A stretch of 12,749 nucleotides of DNA from Qipengyuania gaetbuli. Its GTDB lineage: Bacteria > Pseudomonadota > Alphaproteobacteria > Sphingomonadales > Sphingomonadaceae. Where the stretch lies: assembly GCF_009827315.1 (NCBI RefSeq), contig NZ_WTYF01000001.1:1-12749 (forward strand), in the 5' to 3' direction. How positions within the stretch are numbered: position 1 is the first letter of the stretch; every line of letters starts with the position of its first letter. Shown piece after piece: positions 1 through 6,547 of the stretch. A program made the translations under genes and the position numbers. A model generated the notes under the pieces. It saw nothing but the letters and a program-made list of their open reading frames with translations. It made no database searches and was not told the DNA's origin.

Positions 1-77
1 CCACCCACTTCGTGACCGTTTCACCGAGCTAACGATGAGCCAGGAGCGGACGGGCGGCTAACGACCCGGTTGCGGAC
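1..77 (+). repeat. Dispersed 86-bp repeat, copy A (cut by window edge)
   Basis: This is the right-hand 77 bp of an 86-bp element whose first nine bases lie outside the window. It shares an uninterrupted 30-base identical run (39-68) with copies at 767-796 and 11517-11546, and it ends in GCGGAC (72-77). It lies just downstream of the minus-strand kinase-like gene. No coding potential is seen. It could be a REP or MITE type element; orientation is called from the shared core. Confidence 0.85.
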
Positions 78-101
78 ACAATTTTATCGACATCTTCCGC
101 G

Positions 102-599
102 TCAAAGTGCCGCAAGCCACCGCTTGAGCTCTTTTGGTCCGCGCAGGCGAATTATCTTGGCCTGATGACCTTCTAGTGCCTGCTCTGTGCGAGGACGCGG
201 GCCCCGGTTCCAGAACAAGACGTAGAGGAAAAACTCTAGGTCAAAGCGTTCCGGGCAGCCTTCGGTCATGTCCGGACGTGTGGTGCCACGGTGTCGGAAG
301 ACTCTCAGCATCAGGCGCCAAAGGCAGAGGCCGATGGGAAAGTCGAGGTAGATTATCGCGTCTGCTCTCGGAAGACGGAGATCGAGCGTGCTGCCGTAAT
401 TACCCTCGATCAGCCAGCGATCAGTCGCTACGAGCGCACCCAGTTTTTCTCTCAACTCGTGTTTGTCGGTCTCTACCCATCCGGGTAGCCAGCCCAAGTG
501 GTCCATATGGTAAATCGGAAGATGAAGCCGACCCCCAAGTTCCCGGGAAAGGGTGGATTTGCCTGAGCCACAGGGTCCAATGATCAAAACGCGCTGCAA
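102..599 (-). CDS. P-loop nucleoside kinase-like protein (FlaR/topology-modulation type)
   Basis: A 165-residue cytosolic P-loop NTPase. Walker A is GPCGSGKS at residues 8-15, right at the N-terminus, followed by the HLPIYHMDHLGW segment and WLIEGNY near residue 62, the layout of adenylate-kinase-like proteins often annotated as 'DNA topology modulation protein' or AAA_18. These families bind ATP and probably phosphorylate a small substrate; the substrate is unknown. A C-terminal Arg-rich region (RPDMTEGCPERFD) resembles a lid. The start is TTG at 599: an in-frame TAA lies five codons upstream and the P-loop begins at residue 8, so no other start fits; a G-rich stretch precedes it. It stands alone, between repeat copies A and B. 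Fold confident, biological role not. Confidence 0.85.
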   Translation of the reverse strand: MQRVLIIGPCGSGKSTLSRELGGRLHLPIYHMDHLGWLPGWVETDKHELREKLGALVATDRWLIEGNYGSTLDLRLPRADAIIYLDFPIGLCLWRLMLRVFRHRGTTRPDMTEGCPERFDLEFFLYVLFWNRGPRPRTEQALEGHQAKIIRLRGPKELKRWLAAL

Positions 600-719
600 A
601 TTGACCCCCGGTTAGAATGGTTTTGGACGTGATGGACGTGCCGACTCGTTCGACCTGCCATCCCCTACGCGTGCAATCCAACATCTATAGCAGTCAACTT
701 CAGGCCCCGGCTGCCCAAA

Positions 720-805
720 GTCCGCTTTTCACCCATCTAGCGACAGTTTTGCCGAGTTAGCGATGTGCCAGGAGCGGACGGGCGGCTAACGACCCGATTG
801 CGGAC
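720..805 (+). repeat. Dispersed 86-bp repeat, copy B
   Basis: A complete 86-bp copy running from GTCCGC (720-725) to GCGGAC (800-805), which are inverted repeats of each other. The core 767-796 is identical to copies A and D. It sits in the 233-bp gap between the start of the minus-strand kinase-like gene and the lipoprotein gene at 833, so it could overlap the promoter region of either. Nothing else recognisable is seen in 600-719. Confidence 0.9.
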
Positions 806-832
806 AGTAGAGAATGGGGGCACAGGTGAGCC

Positions 833-1069
833 ATGTCCCGCCCATTGCCGCTGCTGAGCTTCATTCTCTGTACTATCGTTTCGGGCTGTTCGCAGAATGC
901 CAACTGTCGGAATTTGACACCTGCGCAATCGGTTTCCCTAGCGATTGAGCAAAAAGGTCAGATGCTTGAGCGATCAACACAGGCATACCGTAGGAATTTC
1001 GCATCTGATGTGGCGCGGTTAGCAGGCGATAGCACCGGTTGGGTCGCGAAAGTTTACTTCGAAGGCTAA
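833..1069 (+). CDS. Short putative lipoprotein, probably truncated by an in-frame stop
   Basis: A 78-residue ORF with an N-terminal hydrophobic stretch and lipobox IVSGC (residues 15-19), so Cys19 would be lipidated and the product anchored in the periplasm. A second Cys lies at residue 25. No family is recognised. AGGTGAG lies just upstream of the ATG. The TAA at 1067-1069 is followed in the same frame by 20 further codons to TGA at 1130-1132; they encode a strand-like stretch with DTDCYVSW that reads as a natural continuation of GWVAKVYFEG. One C-to-T change (CAA to TAA) would explain the stop. The gene may therefore be a recent pseudogene of a 99-codon ancestor, or a sequencing error. It is bracketed by repeat copies B and F. 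Confidence 0.6.
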   Translation: MSRPLPLLSFILCTIVSGCSQNANCRNLTPAQSVSLAIEQKGQMLERSTQAYRRNFASDVARLAGDSTGWVAKVYFEG

Positions 1070-1130
1070 GACGGTCGAACGCTTATCGCGATGATCGACA
1101 CTGATTGCTATGTCAGTTGGTCAGAGCGTT

Positions 1131-1188
1131 GACCGCTTCCCACCCAGTTCCTGCCACTGCGGTTCTAGCTGCGACCGAACAAGCGGAC
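1131..1188 (+). repeat. Shortened variant of the dispersed repeat, copy F
   Basis: A 58-bp version: it starts GACCGCTTCCCACCCAGTTC, close to copy E at 12142, and ends in GCGGACAT, but the middle of the element is missing or diverged. Its first bases overlap the TGA (1130-1132) that would end the read-through form of the lipoprotein gene. Same orientation as the other copies. Confidence 0.6.
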
Positions 1189-1654
1189 ATCGCGCCTTGG
1201 GGGGGGCTTCCGATCCCTGAGCTTTTAATTCTCAGGAGCGGTCCCAGTGCGGGTCAAGAGCGCTAACACAGTTTCTCGCCCGCGCGAGGCTTGTAAAATA
1301 GAGGCGGTTAGAGAAGTGAAGGAAGGTCTGTGCTCGCCCTGAATGCTTGGAAATGCATGTGGCTTCGGTGATCTTGCACCGAGCACCTCACTTGAAAAAC
1401 AATCGACAAATATCGAATGCGCCAGCCGCTTACGCGCGCACCAATAGTGCACCCATTGGGGCATCTCGCATCAAAATGAGCCGCGAGCTCTCTATTTCAA
1501 GGAAGTTATGGCGGAGACGGAGTCCCCCATCCTTCGGTCCAGTGAGGTCCAGTGCGGATAACCCGCCAGTAGCAGGCTCCCCGATTCCCAAGCATCAGGT
1601 CGAAGCAGAAAGGCTGCGAGGTCCATTAGGGTCCAGCAGCTTCCAGTAACCATT
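1189..1654. other. Gene-free leader upstream of the integrase
   Basis: About 470 bases without a convincing gene; the open frames here lack coding character and family resemblance. It holds a run of eight G (1199-1206), a weak hairpin (CCTGAG 1216-1221 with CTCAGG 1231-1236), and near the integrase two pairs of GGTCCA words (1536, 1546, 1620, 1630). No tRNA is seen. As the stretch beside an integrase start it is the natural place for an attachment site and recombinase arm sites, but no duplicated core was found inside the window. Confidence 0.5.
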
Positions 1655-1675
1655 GTGGGGAAAGGTGTGGGGAAG

Positions 1676-2821
1676 ATGGCTCGACGCAGTCTAACCGAAC
1701 GTGAAGTCAACCAGCTTAAACAGGAGGGCCGTCATTCGATAGGCGGCAATCTGATGCTACAGATTAGCGGTAGTGGTGGGAGGTCTTGGCTTGCCAGGAT
1801 CACCGATCATCGTGGGAGACGTCGTGACATCGGTCTTGGATCAACCCGGGATGTAACTCTAGCAAGAGCTCGCGAGAATATCCGGATAGCTCGGGAAGCA
1901 GTGGCAGCTGGTCGAGATCCGATCGATGCTCTGAATCCTTCTCCAATGCCCACGTTCGAGCAGCTTGCGCGGCGACTCCATGCAGATCGCTGTCCGACCT
2001 ATAGAAACGCGAAACACCGCATGCAGTGGATCAATAGCTTGGAGAAGTACGTCTTCCCACGCATTGGTGACCTCCCAATCGACAAGGTTGAAAGCTCGCA
2101 TCTACTCGAAGCGCTTTCTCCGATCTGGCTCGCGAAGGAGGAAACTGCTCGGCGGGTGCTGCAGCGAGTTGCTGCGGTCGTAGCCTTTGCAGTGCCGTTG
2201 GGCCATCGTGCGCATGAACTGCCACTTGCTGGTATCCGACAGGCGCTACCTCGACAGAGACATACAGTGAAGCATCACGCCGCTTGTTCGGTTGGGGACG
2301 CTCCCAGTGTGTACCAGAAGGTTCGCGACCAAGCTGGCGGCACGGCTGGCTGTGCCCTGCAGCTAATATTACTAACGGCGGTTCGGTCAGGCGAAGCTCG
2401 GGGCGCGCGATGGTGCGAATTCGATCTGCAGGATCGTACTTGGATCATTCCAGGTGAGAGGATGAAGACGGGGCGAGAGCATCGCGTAGCGCTTTCCGAT
2501 GAAGCGGTTCGGCTTTTGCAAACCGTCCCTAGGATCGAGAATAAGGCCGGGTTGGTATTTCCCAACTCCGTTGGAAAGCCGCTGAGCGACACAGCAGTAT
2601 CGAAGGTCTTCAAGCGATTTGCACCCGGGTTCACTGTTCACGGGTGGCGTTCTACCTTTAAGGACTGGTCTACCACGGCAACGGAACATCCTGACGATGT
2701 TTCCGAAGCTGCTCTCGCCCATGTTGATACCAACAAAGTACGTGCAGCCTACAAACGGACTGACCTACTCGACAAGCGCAGGGCACTCATGGCCGATTGG
2801 AACCACTTCCTGCTAAATTGA
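1676..2821 (+). CDS. P4-type tyrosine recombinase / integrase
   Basis: A 381-residue site-specific recombinase from ATG 1676 (388 from the GTG at 1655). The N-terminus (LTEREV...GGNLMLQISGSGGRSWLARI) matches the DUF4102 arm-binding domain of P4-like integrases; a core-binding SAM-like domain follows, then the catalytic domain. Catalytic residues are all visible: Arg in AVRSGEARG, the beta-hairpin Lys in ERMKTGREHR, HGWR for H-x-x-R, LAH, and the Tyr in AAYKRTDL near the C-terminus. Length and motifs are those of an intact enzyme that would integrate or excise a genomic island or prophage. ATG 1676 is preferred because GGTGTGGGGAAG lies just upstream; GTG 1655 is possible. Its codon use is less GC-biased than the kinase or porin genes, in line with transfer. 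The next genes downstream are IS debris and unknown small genes. Confidence 0.92.
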   Translation: MARRSLTEREVNQLKQEGRHSIGGNLMLQISGSGGRSWLARITDHRGRRRDIGLGSTRDVTLARARENIRIAREAVAAGRDPIDALNPSPMPTFEQLARRLHADRCPTYRNAKHRMQWINSLEKYVFPRIGDLPIDKVESSHLLEALSPIWLAKEETARRVLQRVAAVVAFAVPLGHRAHELPLAGIRQALPRQRHTVKHHAACSVGDAPSVYQKVRDQAGGTAGCALQLILLTAVRSGEARGARWCEFDLQDRTWIIPGERMKTGREHRVALSDEAVRLLQTVPRIENKAGLVFPNSVGKPLSDTAVSKVFKRFAPGFTVHGWRSTFKDWSTTATEHPDDVSEAALAHVDTNKVRAAYKRTDLLDKRRALMADWNHFLLN

Positions 2822-2904
2822 TAGGGAATTCTTCGCTCAGGATAGACGGCTATTGGGCCGATAGCGGCCAGTCCGGTTTCAGCTCTGCCATAGAGCGAAC
2901 CTGC

Positions 2905-3069
2905 TGACCTGCCCCATTAGGATGGTCCACCGGTCAAGTTAGAGTTCAGGCGGTTATGGTCGCCCTGCTGGGCGGCCTGGAGCGTAGCGTAAGGCAGGTT
3001 AGTAGGGCGAGGCAAGATCGTTTGTGGTGCCGGGGGGTGGTATCCGAGCGATGAGTGCGGCAATCGCCG
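2905..3069 (-). mobile_element. 3'-end remnant of an IS3-family insertion sequence
   Basis: A fragment holding the last part of a transposase gene on the minus strand plus about a dozen bases to a probable IS end beginning TGACCTGCCCC (2905). Everything 5' of about 3069 is lost, and there the sequence passes into an unrelated small-gene remnant. No opposite terminal repeat or target duplication is present, so it cannot move by itself. Confidence 0.65.
2917..3063 (-). pseudogene. C-terminal fragment of IS3-family transposase (OrfB, rve domain tail)
   Basis: Reading the minus strand from about 3063 to TAA at 2919-2917 gives 48 codons beginning LPHSSLGYHPPAPQT, then ...TNLPYATLQAAQQGDHNRLN and ending TGGPS. 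The (R)PHSSLGYxPPAP motif is the well-known end of the integrase core domain in IS3-family OrfB transposases. The DDE catalytic residues would lie upstream and are absent, and there is no start codon in this frame, so this is a dead fragment. It lies about 95 bp after the integrase gene, in convergent orientation, and marks old transposition into this region. Confidence 0.75.
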
Positions 3070-3235
3070 TCTTCCCCTTCAGGTCCTGCAGTCGGGCCGA
3101 GGCTTCTACCTCGGGGCAGCCGACGACTGCGGGCCGGTCAGGCGCGAGAGCGCTGAATACTGGCCCACCTTCGATGAAGCCGAAGCTGCGCTGGACAAGG
3201 GCCCAGATGCCTGGAGGCAACGTGAGCATCTATGA
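3062..3235 (+). pseudogene. 5'-truncated small hypothetical gene fused to IS debris
   Basis: The plus-strand frame from about 3062 to TGA at 3233-3235 encodes LPLQVLQSGRGFYLGAA..., with RESAEYWPTFDEAEAALDKG and ending WRQREHL. It reads like a natural small protein of about 60 residues, with an SxxGFYLG turn and an EAEAAL helix, resembling short conserved proteins of alphaproteobacteria; no function is known to me. The frame has no ATG, GTG or TTG upstream: it runs straight into the IS3 remnant. ATG 3051 is in another frame and would need a one-base change at the CCCC run 3074-3077. The simplest reading is that the IS removed the first few codons. Confidence 0.5.
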
Positions 3236-3311
3236 CTTCACTGCATCGGTAACCTATTGACCCACTGTCATAGTTGACCGAAACGCGCTTCTTCCCAAAT
3301 CCACTTGGGGC

Positions 3312-3647
3312 ATGCTTAGGACTTACATGCAACACCTCATCAATGACGTAATCCTTCGCTTTAGCAAGGCTAGAGGCGCGATCGGGACCTATCTCCAGAG
3401 AAAGCGCTCAGCCTATGATGCCAACGTTCGTTCGCGGCCTCCTTCTCAGGTCACCAAATTTGACATCGTCGTGGTCGGGGTGATCGCGCTTTTCGTCCTT
3501 CTCAGCCTTCTCCCAGAGCGTGAGATCTCCTACGATGACCTCACTCAACGTGAAAAGAACGAACTCGCAGTCCAGCAGTGGGAGGATTACGTCGAAGAAT
3601 GGTGTGCGACCGCCGACGAGGCTCCGTTCGACCCGAACTGCAGATAA
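3312..3647 (+). CDS. Small single-pass membrane protein of unknown function
   Basis: An 111-residue protein. The first 48 residues are basic (Lys/Arg-rich, including LQRKRSAYD), then comes one strong membrane helix, FDIVVVGVIALFVLLSLLP (about 50-68), then an acidic tail (QREKNELAVQQWEDYVEEW) with two Cys (WCATADEAPFDPNC). The positive-inside rule puts the N-terminus in the cytoplasm and the acidic tail in the periplasm, where the two Cys could pair. A second ATG at residue 6 is an alternative start; GGGG lies just before the first. No family recognised. It stands alone after the decayed IS region. Confidence 0.6.
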   Translation: MLRTYMQHLINDVILRFSKARGAIGTYLQRKRSAYDANVRSRPPSQVTKFDIVVVGVIALFVLLSLLPEREISYDDLTQREKNELAVQQWEDYVEEWCATADEAPFDPNCR

Positions 3648-3771
3648 ACGCAGGAACATCCTCACCGTCGGAAATCCCCTCGCCCAACCCGAGAAGCGAA
3701 GGCCGACTTAATTACTGCTGACCGCTGTTACTACTCCAATTAGGAAAGTCATATGTCGCACCAACTCCCAT

Positions 3772-3812
3772 CACCCCATCTGACGACGCTTTGATCGCGC
3801 TAAAGGTATGCC
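3772..3812 (+). repeat. Degraded left half of the dispersed repeat, copy G
   Basis: CCCATCTGACGACGCTTT followed by CGCGCTAAAGGTATGCCA resembles the left half of copy D at 11480-11520 (CCCATCTGGCGACGCTTT..., ending TGTGCCA). The right half is not present. It lies just before the lipoprotein gene that starts at 3864, in the same orientation as the other copies. This is similarity by eye only. Confidence 0.35.
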
Positions 3813-3863
3813 ATCTTCAGCCAAATGCCGAGCCTCAAGCTAGCGGCCCATTTTAGAGAGACC

Positions 3864-4484
3864 ATGCGCCTTCTTCCCATACTCCTTGTTGCTTTCCTTG
3901 CGGCATGCACAGATCAAGCTCCCAGCGCCGATCAGCCGCCAGCAGAAACTCACCAAACTCCCGCTCTGGAATGGACGAAAAGCCCAGATGGAGCGATGGT
4001 CGCGTTCTACAAGAACGTTTCCGCATACAAGTGTTGGCCCGACGGCAGCGATTACGACTGCCTTCAGGCCGTGGACCTGCATGAGCCTTATGAAGCACAC
4101 ATCCAAACTGCGGTCTCCTTCAGTCGCGGTAGAGTTTCAAAGCTACCCACTGAGGCGTTTGAGACTCTGGGGCCTTCGTCTCATGCACACTACAATTGCA
4201 GCATCGACGATGGAACGATGACGGAGCGTATCACCAGAAACGATCGCCTCTTAATCGAAGAATCCACTAGCTTTCCAACCCGATATTCATCGGCGTGGGA
4301 GGCCGCCTTCGTGAAGGACTTTTACTCCTCCAACAACCTGTCTGGCATTGAGGGGTATTTCAATTGCCCTGCTCTGGGCGAGGCGCTCTCTAGCGGTAGC
4401 CTTGAAACGCTTAACACCAACGTTATCCATCGGGCTTTGCTAGATTTCTTTCCGGCCGACCCGACTGACTTGATGGCCGAGTAG
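3864..4484 (+). CDS. Putative lipoprotein of unknown function
   Basis: A 206-residue protein from ATG 3864, preceded by AGAGAG. The frame is open upstream to 3825, but the chosen start puts the signal sequence at the N-terminus: MRLLPILLVAF then LAAC, with the lipidated Cys at residue 15, followed by a Pro/Gln/Ala-rich linker (about 18-32). The mature domain has scattered Cys (YKCWPDGSDYDC, HYNCS, YFNC) that could form disulfides, as expected in the periplasm. No family recognised. TAG at 4482-4484 is followed in frame by 27 more codons to TGA 4566-4568, which include a coding-like stretch (TSVEDELAILREWGVL), so the protein may once have been longer. The next gene starts 108 bp downstream. 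Confidence 0.7.
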   Translation: MRLLPILLVAFLAACTDQAPSADQPPAETHQTPALEWTKSPDGAMVAFYKNVSAYKCWPDGSDYDCLQAVDLHEPYEAHIQTAVSFSRGRVSKLPTEAFETLGPSSHAHYNCSIDDGTMTERITRNDRLLIEESTSFPTRYSSAWEAAFVKDFYSSNNLSGIEGYFNCPALGEALSSGSLETLNTNVIHRALLDFFPADPTDLMAE

Positions 4485-4592
4485 AAAGGTTCGCACAACC
4501 GCACCTTCACCTCCGTCGAAGACGAACTCGCTATTCTTCGCGAATGGGGTGTATTACGCGCCGGATGACCATCGCGATTTGGGGGAGATCAA

Positions 4593-5096
4593 ATGAAGCG
4601 TTCTTTCGTTCTTGCAGCATCCGCCGCTTTTCTCGCGCTCTCCTCATCCCAGCCAGCGTCAGCGACGATTGAATACCTTGGCTGGCTGGCGGGAGCCCCG
4701 AACGAGGGCAACTGCATCATGGCCAAGGTCGATGATAAGAAGCTCACCTTGTTTCACTTCTCGCTGGCCTCGAGCTGGCAGTTGCAACTCGGCCGAACAG
4801 ATTGGAACCTCGCTGAAGCCACCTACGACGACCTCTACTTTCAGAATGGCAGGGTCGCCAGCCGGGCGCTGGGCTACCAAACTGGAAGGGCTGGCGGAAA
4901 AGAGATCATCATCTCGCTCAGCGACTCCACCCTGTACTGGCTGCGGTCACAAGCTGGCAGCGAAACCAGTTTGATGAGTGGCGGCAGGTTCATCTCAGAT
5001 TTCGACCTTAACCCGCCTAGCAAGGTTTGGACCGAATTCACGGAATGCGTGAGAGCGCTGAACGGCGTCAATCCCGCCGATCCGTTCCAGCGATAG
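4593..5096 (+). CDS. Exported protein of unknown function
   Basis: A 167-residue protein with a clear Sec signal peptide: MKR, a hydrophobic core of Ala/Leu/Phe, and ASA as cleavage site near residue 24. The mature part is about 143 residues and contains two Cys (41 and about 152), which probably pair, and several beta-like segments (KKLTLFHFSL, SSWQLQLGRTDW, KEIIISLSDSTLYWL). No family recognised. The start is firm: GGGGGAG at 4581-4587 lies five bases before the ATG. The codon pattern is typical coding. Together with its neighbours it forms a row of small plus-strand genes for envelope proteins, spaced too far apart (70-110 bp) to prove one operon. Confidence 0.8.
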   Translation: MKRSFVLAASAAFLALSSSQPASATIEYLGWLAGAPNEGNCIMAKVDDKKLTLFHFSLASSWQLQLGRTDWNLAEATYDDLYFQNGRVASRALGYQTGRAGGKEIIISLSDSTLYWLRSQAGSETSLMSGGRFISDFDLNPPSKVWTEFTECVRALNGVNPADPFQR

Positions 5097-5168
5097 CTGG
5101 AAGCATAGGGCCAGAAGCTCCAAACCGCCGGTCTTCCCTTGCCGGCGTCACACTGAGGAATGCCGCAA

Positions 5169-5471
5169 ATGTCGCTCTTCCAGGCAAAACGAATTACTGG
5201 CGCGACTGCATTGCGGATCGCCCTGTGGGCGGTGTTCCCCTTCGCGGCCTTGTGGGCACTGATTTGTCTCGTCGTAGGCATGTCCTATGGCGCCAGCCTA
5301 TTCCGGTTGGACAATCTCTGGCCGACGGTACTCTGGTTCATGATACTCGTGCTTCCGATCTGGATATTTCAGACCTTGCGATCGGCGGCCAATGATTGGC
5401 GACGGCTCGCAGTCACCTTGCTCTCAACGCTGGCATTCGTGACATTTTTCGTGCTCACGCAAGTGAAATAG
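5169..5471 (+). CDS. Small three-helix membrane protein
   Basis: An exactly 100-residue membrane protein from ATG 5169 (103 from ATG 5160). GAGGA at 5155-5159 abuts the first ATG but lies at a proper nine-base distance from the second, which decides the start. Three hydrophobic helices lie at about residues 17-41, 55-72 and 82-100 (counted from 5160); basic residues before the first and between the second and third (RSAANDWRR) suggest a cytoplasmic N-terminus. No family recognised. It begins 72 bp after the exported-protein gene and is followed 20 bp later by another small membrane protein gene, so these two may be co-transcribed. Confidence 0.7.
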   Translation: MSLFQAKRITGATALRIALWAVFPFAALWALICLVVGMSYGASLFRLDNLWPTVLWFMILVLPIWIFQTLRSAANDWRRLAVTLLSTLAFVTFFVLTQVK

Positions 5472-5491
5472 AGCGGGCACCGAGCTTCGCT

Positions 5492-5644
5492 GTGAAACAG
5501 AAATCACGCGCCTTGCGCATCTTCGGCCTTGGCCTTCTCACCATAATGATCTTCGCGGCAACGCTCGGCTGGAGTTCGATCCTGGATGCGGTGTTTGGGC
5601 TCGCCTATTGCCTTGATGGTTATGGCCGATGCCCATGGCAATAA
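5492..5644 (+). CDS. Very small membrane protein (50 residues)
   Basis: From GTG 5492 the frame encodes VKQKSRALR followed by a hydrophobic stretch (IFGLGLLTIMIFAATLGW) and a tail with Cys and aromatic residues (LAYCLDGYGRCPW). The frame is open further upstream to a TTG at 5396, but that start would overlap the preceding gene by 76 bp and add a hydrophilic stretch without known meaning. The basic start followed by one helix is typical of a small inner-membrane protein. The ribosome site is weak, so the start is uncertain. Its stop is immediately followed by the compact repeat variant. Confidence 0.5.
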   Translation: MKQKSRALRIFGLGLLTIMIFAATLGWSSILDAVFGLAYCLDGYGRCPWQ

Positions 5645-5711
5645 TGTCCGCTAGCCGCCCCATCTCCCTCTTAAAAGCTGCCTGTCCGCTAGCGACCCGA
5701 TTGCGGACATT
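5643..5711 (+). repeat. Compact 69-bp repeat variant, copy C, with perfect 9-bp inverted ends
   Basis: The ends are AATGTCCGC (5643-5651) and GCGGACATT (5703-5711), exact inverted repeats. The right half (CGCTAGCGACCCGATTGCGG, 5688-5707) matches the right module of the 86-bp copies, closest to copy E. A second internal GTCCGC at 5684-5689 gives a smaller nested element of about 27 bp. It begins at the stop codon of the small membrane protein and lies about 190 bp before the porin gene. Confidence 0.75.
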
Positions 5712-5900
5712 AAGCTGTCGGTTTCGTCGCTCCAAAACCTGTATTGAGCGTATATGTGCGGCTTCCATCGAAGGATCGTTTGCATCAGACGCACCTCTGA
5801 TGCCGTTATTGCCGGCCATATTTATTCCCAATCCAGAGCACCGAACAACCGGTGTTTCGGACAAAAGTGGCTATCGCGCCATCAATTGAGGGAATACGAA

Positions 5901-6509
5901 ATGAAACAGATTATCACTATCGCGGCGATCCTCGTCGTATCCAGCGCGGCTTCGCCTGCCTTTGCGCAGGACAGCAAGCCGTTCCACGGCCCGTGGGTCG
6001 CCGCCAACATCGGCTACGACGTATTCGACGCCGACGGTTCCGACGAGGAGGATGGTAGCTCCGAAGACGGCATCGCTTACGGCGTTTCGCTGGGCTACGA
6101 TTACAACTTCGGGAATTTCGTTGTGGGTGTCGAAGGCGAGATCGGCGACAGTTCTGTCAGCGCTTCGGAAACTGACGTACTCGAAGCCGGCGACGAACTC
6201 GCGCTGAAGGCCGGCCGCGACCTTTACGCAGGCATCCGCCTGGGCGTTCCGGTAAGCGATACGCTGCTCATCTATGCCAAGGGCGGCTACACCAACCAGC
6301 GTTTCAATCTCGAATACACTCTCGGCGGTGAAACCGAGAGCGAAGGAGACAACATCGACGGTTATCGCCTCGGCGCCGGGGCGGAAGTCGCTCTGGGCAA
6401 GGCCTTCGGTCGCCTTGAATACCGTTATTCGGATTACGGTGCCTTTTCGGACACCGATCTGGAAACCAACCGTCATCAGGTCATGCTCACTGCTGGACTT
6501 CGCTTCTGA
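5901..6509 (+). CDS. Outer-membrane beta-barrel protein (OMP_b-brl / Opa-like porin family)
   Basis: A 202-residue protein with a signal peptide cleaved after AFA near residue 22. The mature part alternates amphipathic strands and acidic loops: HGPWVAANIGYDV, DGIAYGVSLGYDYNFGNFVVGVEGEIG, DLYAGIRLGVPVSDTLLIYAKGGYTN, FGRLEYRYSDYG, and it ends HQVMLTAGLRF. That pattern and the C-terminal Phe, the usual BAM recognition signal, fit an eight-stranded outer-membrane barrel of about 20 kDa. Such proteins are structural or form narrow channels; no substrate can be inferred. ATG 5901 is chosen, with GAGGGA seven bases upstream; the longer open frame from 5754 is not used. The high-GC codon use is core-like. 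It is monocistronic, ended by a strong terminator. Confidence 0.93.
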   Translation: MKQIITIAAILVVSSAASPAFAQDSKPFHGPWVAANIGYDVFDADGSDEEDGSSEDGIAYGVSLGYDYNFGNFVVGVEGEIGDSSVSASETDVLEAGDELALKAGRDLYAGIRLGVPVSDTLLIYAKGGYTNQRFNLEYTLGGETESEGDNIDGYRLGAGAEVALGKAFGRLEYRYSDYGAFSDTDLETNRHQVMLTAGLRF

Positions 6510-6547
6510 GACCGTCCCGTCCCAAGGCCCTAAGACCTCAGAAGCGA
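6500..6547 (+). other. Inverted repeat spanning the porin stop codon
   Basis: TCGCTTCTGAG (6500-6510) and CTCAGAAGCGA (6537-6547) are perfect 11-bp inverted repeats around a 26-base loop. The left arm contains the last codons and the TGA stop (6507-6509) of the porin gene. The right arm touches the intrinsic terminator stem, sharing base 6547. Confidence 0.6.

Noticed and set aside
134..583. Plus-strand open frame over the kinase-like gene
   Set aside because: The minus strand carries a clear Walker A protein; the plus frame has no recognisable features.
1347..1649. 100-residue open frame upstream of the integrase
   Set aside because: Low-complexity, basic, no ribosome site and no domain character; treated as non-coding leader.
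5126..5147. Hairpin CGCCGG/CCGGCG after the exported-protein gene as a terminator
   Set aside because: Only six base pairs with a ten-base loop and no following T run.
5742..5770. Sigma70-like promoter before the porin gene
   Set aside because: TTGAGC is acceptable as a -35, but the hexamer 17 bases later (ATCGAA) is a poor -10, so no promoter is called.
5871..6476. Long open frame antisense to the porin gene
   Set aside because: It mirrors a GC-rich coding sequence; the plus-strand frame has signal peptide, barrel strands, ribosome site and terminator.
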